Origin: HGM04593 sp045646965 | GTDB lineage: Bacteria; Bacteroidota; Bacteroidia; Bacteroidales; Bacteroidaceae | Length of the DNA: 64,000 bases | Assembly: GCA_045646965.1 (NCBI GenBank) | Contig: JAZRLR010000002.1 | Coordinates: forward strand, 20,420-84,419 | Direction: 5' to 3' | Part shown: positions 58,288 through 64,000 of the stretch, one piece after another | Position numbering within the stretch: the stretch's first letter is position 1 | Layout: every line of letters begins with the position of its first letter | The notes under the pieces: generated by a model | Seen by the model: only the letters and a program-made list of their open reading frames with translations | Databases searched by the model: none | What the model was told of the DNA's origin: nothing | Made by a program: the position numbers and the translations under genes

Positions 58288-58884
58288 ATGGGTAAAAGAA
58301 AAGTTCCGGGAATAAACGCCAGTTCAACGGCCGATATCTCGTTCATCTTGCTCATATTCTTCCTGGTAACCACATCAATGGATACCGACCGCGGTTTGCA
58401 GGTGCGTTTGCCCAACCCGCCCGATGAACAGGATTTGCAGGATCCTCCCAAGATTCGTAAACGTAACAGCTTGGTGGTGAATGTGAATATGAATAACGAA
58501 ATTCTTGTCACTCAGGGTGAGAAGAAGCCTTACGTTATCCCTGTTAATGAGTTGCGCGCTTTGGCAAAGGAGTTCATCTCTAACCCCGACAACCGCCCCG
58601 ACTATCCCGAGAAACACGCCGAGAAACTCCCCGAGCCCTTTGGTGTGCAGATGATTACCAGCAAGCACGTTATTTCGTTGCAGACCGACCGTGCGACAAA
58701 CTACGATACCTATTTCCAGGTTGAGAATGAGTTGTATGGTGCCTATAACGAGTTGCGTGATGAGTTGGCGAGAAAGACCTTCGGACGTGCGTTTGCAGAG
58801 TGCAATGAGGATCAGCAGTTTGCTTGTCGTATGTACTATAAAACAATGATATCAGAGGCTGAGCCTAAGCAATATAACCAGTAA
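58288..58884 (+). CDS. exbD: ExbD/TolR-family protein (first copy)
   Basis: The 198-residue protein has one N-terminal transmembrane helix following I-N-A-S-S-T-A-D-I-S-F-I-L-L (the helix carries the functional Asp of ExbD/TolR). A long periplasmic domain follows, with P-D-N-R-P-D-Y-P near the middle. It pairs with ExbB as the plug and stator of the proton channel. It is followed by a second ExbD 5 bases later. Confidence 0.9.
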   Translation: MGKRKVPGINASSTADISFILLIFFLVTTSMDTDRGLQVRLPNPPDEQDLQDPPKIRKRNSLVVNVNMNNEILVTQGEKKPYVIPVNELRALAKEFISNPDNRPDYPEKHAEKLPEPFGVQMITSKHVISLQTDRATNYDTYFQVENELYGAYNELRDELARKTFGRAFAECNEDQQFACRMYYKTMISEAEPKQYNQ

Positions 58885-58889
58885 CAATT

Positions 58890-59354
58890 ATGAGTAAGTT
58901 CGGAAAAAAAGAAAAGGCGGAAATGCCTGAATTGAACACCTCGTCACTCCCTGACTTGATCTTCTCTATCCTCTTCTTCTTTATGATTGTAACATCAATG
59001 CGTGAAGTGGAGTTGAAGGTGGAGTTCAAGATACCCCAGGGTACCGAGCTGGAGAAACTCGAGCGTAAGTCTTTGGTATCTAATATCTATATTGGAAAGC
59101 CTTCGCGCGACTATCGTGCAAAGCTTGGTCTTGCGAGCCACATTCAGTTGAACGACAAATTGTGCAGTGACGTGTCTCACATTCGTCAGTACATACAGGA
59201 TGAGCGCGAGAGTTTGGCAGAGCGTGACAAGCCCTTTATGAAGATTTCTATCAAAGCCGATACAAATACCCAGATGGGTATAATTACCGACGTTAAGATG
59301 GAGTTGCGTAAAGCGTGGGCTTTGAGTATCGTTTATTCATCAACTCAACGCTGA
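58890..59354 (+). CDS. exbD: ExbD/TolR-family protein (second copy)
   Basis: The 154-residue protein has the same helix entry (L-N-T-S-S-L-P-D-L-I-F-S-I-L-F-F) and a shorter periplasmic domain that ends I-K-A-D-T-N-T-Q-M-G-I-I-T-D-V, the ExbD fold end. Two different ExbD proteins behind one ExbB suggest a mixed plug or two systems sharing one motor. It is the last gene before a strong terminator. Confidence 0.9.
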   Translation: MSKFGKKEKAEMPELNTSSLPDLIFSILFFFMIVTSMREVELKVEFKIPQGTELEKLERKSLVSNIYIGKPSRDYRAKLGLASHIQLNDKLCSDVSHIRQYIQDERESLAERDKPFMKISIKADTNTQMGIITDVKMELRKAWALSIVYSSTQR

Positions 59355-59378
59355 CAATATCCCGTAAGGGTTACAATA

Positions 59379-59416
59379 AAAAAGCGATGCAATCATTTGA
59401 TTGCATCGCTTTTTTT
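59379..59416. terminator. Bidirectional terminator between exbD and folA
   Basis: A perfect 17-bp stem (59379-59395 with 59400-59416) with a 4-base loop and A/T tracts on both sides, between convergent genes. Confidence 0.9.
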
Positions 59417-59431
59417 TATCTCATTGGGGTT

Positions 59432-59926
59432 TTATTTGCGTTTGAGATATGTGACAAAGTTGTAGCAGTGAGGGTGCTTTTCGTCACAGCTGTGCTCTGT
59501 GAGTTCTGCCACTTCCCACTCTTTTTTGTCGAATGTAGGGAAGAATGCATCAGCCTTTTCGGGGGTGTCCTTAATCTCTGTGAGGCATAGGATATCTGCA
59601 ATGGGCAGGGCTGTCTTGTAGAGCATTTCACCACCTATGATATATACAATTTCCTCCTCGGTGCAGTTGGCAAGCGCTTCGTCGAGCGAGGTGAAATGCT
59701 CGGCGCTGGGGAATGTGCTCTCTTTGCGTGAGAGAACTATGTTGCGACGGTTGGGCAGGGCGCCTTTGGGTAGTGAACGAAATGTGTTGCTGCCCATAAT
59801 AATTGTGTGCCCCGTGGTGAGCTCCTTGAAACGTTTTAAATCGTTGGGCAGCCAGTATATCAGTTTGTTTTCGTTGCCTATCGCGTTGTTTTCGGCTATG
59901 GCCGCTATGAGTGCTATCTTGTACAT
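59432..59926 (-). CDS. folA: Dihydrofolate reductase
   Basis: The 164-residue enzyme reduces dihydrofolate with NADPH. It has A-A-I-A-E-N-N-A-I-G near 8-17, W-L-P-N-D-L-K-R-F-K, and I-I-M-G-S-N-T-F-R-S-L-P. It lies 12 bases downstream of thyA, the usual pair in which FolA regenerates the folate that ThyA oxidises. Confidence 0.95.
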   Translation of the reverse strand: MYKIALIAAIAENNAIGNENKLIYWLPNDLKRFKELTTGHTIIMGSNTFRSLPKGALPNRRNIVLSRKESTFPSAEHFTSLDEALANCTEEEIVYIIGGEMLYKTALPIADILCLTEIKDTPEKADAFFPTFDKKEWEVAELTEHSCDEKHPHCYNFVTYLKRK

Positions 59927-59938
59927 AATGCCTCTTTG

Positions 59939-60733
59939 TTATACTGCAACTACTCCTTTTATGTGGGGGTGTGCCTCGTAATCCTGCAGTGAGAAATCCT
60001 CGAACTTGAAACCGAAGATGTCTTTTACCTCGGGGTTTATCACCATCTTGGGCAATTTCTTGGGCTCGCGTGTGAGCTGCAACTGCGCCTGCTCTATGTG
60101 GTTAAGGTAGAGATGGGCGTCGCCAAGCGTGTGTATGAACTCTCCGGGCTTGAGGCCTGTGACCTGTGCCATCATAAGAAGCAGCAGTGAGTAGGAGGCA
60201 ATGTTAAAGGGGACGCCCAGGAAGCAGTCGGCGCTGCGCTGGTATAGCTGTAGGCTCAATCGGCCGTCGGCAACGTAGAACTGAAACATTGCGTGGCAGG
60301 GCGGCAGGTTCATATTTTTTATGTCGGCCACGTTCCAGGCATTTACAATGATGCGGCGCGAGTCGGGGTTCTTTTTCAAAGTCTCTACCACCTCTGTAAT
60401 CTGGTCTATGTGCTCGCCGTCGTAGCCGGGCCACGAACGCCACTGATAGCCGTAGATGTGTCCCAAATCGCCGTTTTCATCGGCCCATTCGTTCCATATT
60501 CTCACTCCGTTGTCTTGCAGGTATTTCACATTTGTGTCGCCGTTGAGGAACCACAAGAGCTCGTGTATGATTGATTTGAGGTGTAGCTTCTTTGTTGTGA
60601 GGCAGGGGAATCCCTCTTCGAGGTTAAAACGCATCTGATGACCGAAGATGCTTACGGTGCCGGTGCCTGTTCGGTCGTCTTTTCTTGTGCCCTCCTTGAG
60701 GATTCTGTCGAGTAGGTCTAAATATTGTTTCAT
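59939..60733 (-). CDS. thyA: Thymidylate synthase
   Basis: The 264-residue folate-dependent enzyme makes dTMP from dUMP. The catalytic cysteine is in L-P-P-C-H-A-M-F-Q-F-Y; R-S-A-D-C-F-L-G-V-P-F-N-I and D-A-H-L-Y-L-N-H are the ligand motifs. It heads the thyA-folA operon. In the 295-base gap upstream, no good minus-strand promoter was found (TATCTTCG at 60758-60765 lacks a partner). Confidence 0.97.
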   Translation of the reverse strand: MKQYLDLLDRILKEGTRKDDRTGTGTVSIFGHQMRFNLEEGFPCLTTKKLHLKSIIHELLWFLNGDTNVKYLQDNGVRIWNEWADENGDLGHIYGYQWRSWPGYDGEHIDQITEVVETLKKNPDSRRIIVNAWNVADIKNMNLPPCHAMFQFYVADGRLSLQLYQRSADCFLGVPFNIASYSLLLLMMAQVTGLKPGEFIHTLGDAHLYLNHIEQAQLQLTREPKKLPKMVINPEVKDIFGFKFEDFSLQDYEAHPHIKGVVAV

Positions 60734-60920
60734 ATTTGTTTCTTTTTTACGATAACGCGAAGATACAATTATTTTCCCTACAATGAAATTTTGTGCACCG
60801 ATAATTGTCGGGGGCTCTCGCGTTTGTGTTCTTTTCGCAACAGAAGGGGCTTTCTCTCTTTGCCTTTGTCACAGCTGTGCCCCTCATTCATTGGCAATTT
60901 TTAAAGATTTGTTCGGGAAA

Positions 60921-60985
60921 TTGCACTCGCTGTAAAAAATACCGAAACAAGTTTCGCATTTCTTGCTCGTTTATTTGTATCTTTG
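60921..60985 (+). repeat. Solo copy of the promoter-bearing repeat
   Basis: This 65-base segment matches the reverse complement of 46703-46767 with 8 differences (57/65 identical, aligned by eye). It ends in a perfect -7 box TATCTTTG (60978-60985) pointing at the RNA methyltransferase gene, whose ATG is 43 bases on. It is in the opposite orientation to the tandem copies relative to the window, but in the same orientation relative to the gene it precedes. Confidence 0.85.
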
Positions 60986-61028
60986 TAACCTATGGTTACA
61001 AGAGGGCTTTAATTAAATTGCGGTTTTT

Positions 61029-62384
61029 ATGGAATTGAATGATAGTTTTGTGATGCGTACAAAAGCGCTGTTTGGCGAGGAACGCTACAGCCGTTTCGTA
61101 GAGGCTCTTGGCGAGGAGCCTGTGACAAGTGTGCGTGTGAACGACCGCAAGCCTTATGCCTGCATCGAGGGCGAGCCTGTGGCTTGGGCTCCCGATGCCT
61201 GCTATCTCTCGTCGCGCCCTCTGTTTACGGCCGACCCCTTGTTTCACGCAGGCTGTTACTATGTACAAGAGGCGTCGTCGATGTTTCTCGGGCAGGTTGT
61301 GAAACAGCTTGTGCAGGCCCCTGTGCGTGCGCTCGACCTGTGTGCCGCTCCCGGTGGCAAGAGCACTCATCTGCTGCAGACGTTGCCCTTGGGTAGTTTG
61401 CTTGTCTCAAATGAACCGATGCCTCTGCGTGCGCAGGTTCTTGCCGAGAATGTGATAAAGTGGGGTTGTGCGTCGGCTGTGGTGACAAAAAACCTTCCTG
61501 CCGATTTTTCTGCTTTTCGTAATTTCTTCGACCTGATAGTTGTCGATGCCCCCTGCTCGGGCGAGGGTATGTTTCGAAAGGACGAATTTGCCGTGGAGCA
61601 GTGGAGTCCTTCGGTGGTGAAGCAGTGCGTGGAGACGCAGGAGAAGATTCTCACAGACATTTGGACGTCTCTGCGTCCGGGAGGTCTCTTGGTCTATAGC
61701 ACCTGCACGTTCAATGCCGACGAGGATGAGAACCGCGTGGAGTGGATTGCAAGCGAGCTCGGTGCTTCGGCCGTTGCGCTCGACATAGATTCGGCGTGGG
61801 GAATAACCGGCTCTCTCACCACAGAGGGGCTGCCCGTATATCGTTTTATACCCGGACACACCCGTGGCGAGGGCTTCTTCCTTGCTGTGCTGCGCAAGGA
61901 GGGTGACGCCGCCGTAGCGCAGCCCCGCACAGCGAAGCTGCAGCTTGCGCCCGCCAAGGTGAAGAGTGCCGTTGCGTCGTGGGTGAAGAATGCCGAAGGG
62001 TATGACTTTCTGATGCAGGGCGAGGAGGTGGTGGCTGTGCCCAAGGAGCACACTGCCGCAGTGACGGCTCTGCGCGGTAAGATGCGCGTGCTGCACGCCG
62101 CACTGCCGTTGGCAACGGTAAAAAACAATAAAATAATACCCTCACACGCTCTTGCAATGAGTGTGGAACTGAACAGAGAGGCCTTTGAGAATGTGGAGCT
62201 CGAACGCGAGCAGGCGCTTGCCTATCTGCATCGCGAGGCCTTGGCTTTGCCCGATGCTCCTGCAGGCTATCTGCTGCTCACATACAAGGATGCTCCGATA
62301 GGGTTTGTCAAGAATCTTGGCAACAGGGCAAATAACCTCTATCCCTCGGAGTGGCGCATAAGAAAGAATCCTATGGAATTATAA
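61029..62384 (+). CDS. NOL1/NOP2/sun-type RNA m5C methyltransferase (RsmF-like)
   Basis: The 451-residue protein has the S-adenosylmethionine site D-L-C-A-A-P-G-G-K-S-T-H near 98-109. The two catalytic cysteines are in D-A-P-C-S-G-E-G-M-F and S-T-C-T-F-N. A C-terminal extension of about 150 residues follows, as in RsmF/YebU. It likely methylates a cytosine in 16S rRNA or tRNA. It is followed 13 bases later by the DsbD-like gene. Confidence 0.9.
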   Translation: MELNDSFVMRTKALFGEERYSRFVEALGEEPVTSVRVNDRKPYACIEGEPVAWAPDACYLSSRPLFTADPLFHAGCYYVQEASSMFLGQVVKQLVQAPVRALDLCAAPGGKSTHLLQTLPLGSLLVSNEPMPLRAQVLAENVIKWGCASAVVTKNLPADFSAFRNFFDLIVVDAPCSGEGMFRKDEFAVEQWSPSVVKQCVETQEKILTDIWTSLRPGGLLVYSTCTFNADEDENRVEWIASELGASAVALDIDSAWGITGSLTTEGLPVYRFIPGHTRGEGFFLAVLRKEGDAAVAQPRTAKLQLAPAKVKSAVASWVKNAEGYDFLMQGEEVVAVPKEHTAAVTALRGKMRVLHAALPLATVKNNKIIPSHALAMSVELNREAFENVELEREQALAYLHREALALPDAPAGYLLLTYKDAPIGFVKNLGNRANNLYPSEWRIRKNPMEL

Positions 62385-62397
62385 AAAAACTATTGAT

Positions 62398-64000
62398 ATG
62401 AAAAAATTATTATTATCGTTTCTTTTGGTAGCTGTGGCACAGCTGTCAGTTGCACAGATGTTCGACCCTGTGGCGGTGGAGCATAAGTTGGTTGTAAACG
62501 GTGCTGACGGCACTGTCGTTTTTAATGCTTCTATCGAAGATGGCTGGCATATGTACTCTACCGACATCCCCGCAGGCGGCCCTTCGGCTGCAAGCGTAAC
62601 TTTTGAGGTTGTCGAGGGTGCATCGCTTGTGGGTGCTCTCACACCCGGTGAAGGTGTCATCGAGAAGATGGACGATACCTTCGGTATGGTTGTGAAATAC
62701 TTTGAGAAGAGTGGCTCTTTTACTCAAAAAGTGAAATTCAATGGCGGTAAATATCGTCTGCAGGGTTATCTCGAGTATGCAGCCTGCAACGATGAGAACT
62801 GCACTCCCCCCACAAACTACGAGTTCGACATAAAAGGCGAGGCGGTGGTTGCTGCCGCTCCCGTGAAGGCTGCCGCTCCTGCTGCGCCCGCAAAGAAAGA
62901 GACTCCCAAGGCTGCTCCCGCTCCCGTGAAGGAGGCTCCTGCCGCTGTGGCAACAGAGATTGCCGAGCCAGAGCCCGTCGCAAAGGCAGTTCCCGTCGAG
63001 GAGGGTGTCGGCAAGTTGTGGACTCCTGTCATAGACAAACTCGAGGCTTTTCAGAATAGCGGTTCCACAGCTACACGTTCGTTGTGGATAACCTTCCTGC
63101 TTGGTTTCGGCGGTGGTTTCCTTGCCTTGCTCACACCCTGCGTGTGGCCCATTATCCCTATGACAGTGAGCTTCTTCCTCAAGCGTTCAAAGAGCCGCCG
63201 CAAGGCTATTGGTGAGGCTGCTTTTTATGGCGTGTCAATCGTTGTGATATATCTTATCCTCGGCCTTGCCGTGACCGCAATATTTGGTGCGAGTGCGCTC
63301 AATGCCCTCTCTACAAACGCGGTGTTTAACATATTCTTTTGCGCTCTTCTGCTGCTCTTCGGAGCTTCGTTCCTCGGCGGCTTTGAGCTCACACTCCCCT
63401 CGGCCTGGACAAACAAGGTGGACGAGAAGGCGGGTAACACAACCGGTCTCTTGAGTATCTTCCTTATGGCCTTCACCCTCACACTTGTGTCGTTCTCTTG
63501 CACAGGTCCCATTATTGGCTTCCTGCTTGTAGAGATGAGTACTCAGGGCGAACTATTTGGCCCTGCTGTTGGAATGTTCGGCTTTGCTCTTGCTCTGGCC
63601 CTCCCTTTCACTCTTTTTGCTCTTTTCCCTGCACTGCTAAAGCAGGCTCCCCGTTCAGGTGGTTGGATGAACACTGTAAAGGTTGTGCTTGGCTTTGTAG
63701 AGCTTGCCTTTGCGCTAAAGTTCTTCTCGGTGGCCGACCTTGCATACGGTTGGAGATTGCTCGACCGCGAGGTGTTCCTCGCTTTATGGATTGTGCTCTT
63801 TGTCTGCCTTGGTCTTTACCTGCTTAATATCATCCGTTTCCCACACGACGACGAGGGCGAACAGAAGACATCGGTACCCCGTTTCTTCCTTGCACTCTTC
63901 TCAATCGCTTTTGCAGTGTATATGGTTCCCGGTCTTTGGGGAGCACCCTGTAAGGCTATCAGTGCTTTTGCACCTCCTATGTGGACACAGGATTTCAGCC
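62398..64000 (+). CDS. DsbD-like thiol:disulfide interchange protein, 3' end outside the window
   Basis: 534 codons are present with no stop. A signal peptide (about 1-21) precedes an N-terminal DsbD-alpha-like domain with the redox pair A-C-N-D-E-N-C (about 130-136). An Ala/Pro/Lys-rich linker follows (about 150-205). The membrane domain has T-P-C-V-W-P (first Cys) and S-C-T-G-P (second Cys), the electron-shuttle pair. A C-terminal thioredoxin domain is expected beyond the window. It carries electrons from cytoplasmic thioredoxin to periplasmic partners. Confidence 0.9.
   Translation, partial: MKKLLLSFLLVAVAQLSVAQMFDPVAVEHKLVVNGADGTVVFNASIEDGWHMYSTDIPAGGPSAASVTFEVVEGASLVGALTPGEGVIEKMDDTFGMVVKYFEKSGSFTQKVKFNGGKYRLQGYLEYAACNDENCTPPTNYEFDIKGEAVVAAAPVKAAAPAAPAKKETPKAAPAPVKEAPAAVATEIAEPEPVAKAVPVEEGVGKLWTPVIDKLEAFQNSGSTATRSLWITFLLGFGGGFLALLTPCVWPIIPMTVSFFLKRSKSRRKAIGEAAFYGVSIVVIYLILGLAVTAIFGASALNALSTNAVFNIFFCALLLLFGASFLGGFELTLPSAWTNKVDEKAGNTTGLLSIFLMAFTLTLVSFSCTGPIIGFLLVEMSTQGELFGPAVGMFGFALALALPFTLFALFPALLKQAPRSGGWMNTVKVVLGFVELAFALKFFSVADLAYGWRLLDREVFLALWIVLFVCLGLYLLNIIRFPHDDEGEQKTSVPRFFLALFSIAFAVYMVPGLWGAPCKAISAFAPPMWTQDFS

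Overview
The window looks like a chromosomal segment from a gut- or mouth-type member of the order Bacteroidales. Evidence: many intergenic gaps carry the Bacteroidetes promoter signature TTTG-N19-21-TAnnTTTG, and start codons are mostly preceded by A-rich leaders rather than Shine-Dalgarno sites. The capsule operon opens with an UpxY-type NusG paralogue. There are OmpA-family proteins, a protein with a C-terminal signal of the type IX secretion kind, a PorE-like lipoprotein, and adenosylcobalamin-dependent methylmalonyl-CoA mutase and ribonucleotide reductase. No insertion sequence, prophage, integrase or CRISPR array was seen. I cannot place it below order level from sequence alone.

Layout. 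(1) 1-13384, minus strand: one long capsule/exopolysaccharide operon read leftwards from a promoter at 13352-13383: UpxY antiterminator, Wza-like exporter, Wzc-like tyrosine kinase with a repeat-encoded tyrosine tail, PHP phosphatase, O-acyltransferase, Wzx-like flippase, a NodZ/fucosyltransferase-like enzyme, four GT2 glycosyltransferases, a membrane-anchored beta-propeller protein and the first codons of a GT4-like transferase cut by the window edge. No Wzy polymerase is visible. (2) 13466-15992, minus: DUF4254, GT9 heptosyltransferase and methyltransferase. (3) 16129-19607, plus: pdxB, acpP-fabF-rnc. (4) 19599-26919, minus: folB, nrdJ, dnaA, dnaX. (5) 27028-34974: a divIC pair, two OmpA-type outer-membrane proteins, a LysM glucosaminidase, cdd/phosphatase/ruvC and the PorE-like lipoprotein. 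(6) 35014-40969, minus: topB and mutA-mutB, which share a symmetric divergent promoter region with a secreted endonuclease (plus). (7) 43194-53367: a WaaP-like kinase, a phosphodiesterase/kinase/MATE operon (minus), then mnmA-xseA-xseB, ilvE, DUF975, trmB, Dabb and mrp (plus). (8) 53411-56536, minus: Imm17-like, thiL, punA, lpxK. (9) 56792-64000: tRNA-Ser, an exbB-X-exbD-exbD energy-transduction operon, thyA-folA (minus), a NOL1/NOP2/sun-type RNA methyltransferase and the start of a DsbD-like protein.

Most genes are conserved housekeeping functions. The less ordinary signals are: a 65-bp promoter-bearing repeat found in tandem in front of a MATE exporter and once, in the opposite orientation, in front of the RNA methyltransferase; near-identical donor-domain coding segments shared by neighbouring glycosyltransferases; an 18-bp repeat that encodes the phosphorylatable tail of the capsule kinase; a hairpin holding a three-codon mini-ORF and touching the ribosome-binding site of upxY; and a mirror-symmetric divergent promoter between mutA and the secreted nuclease.
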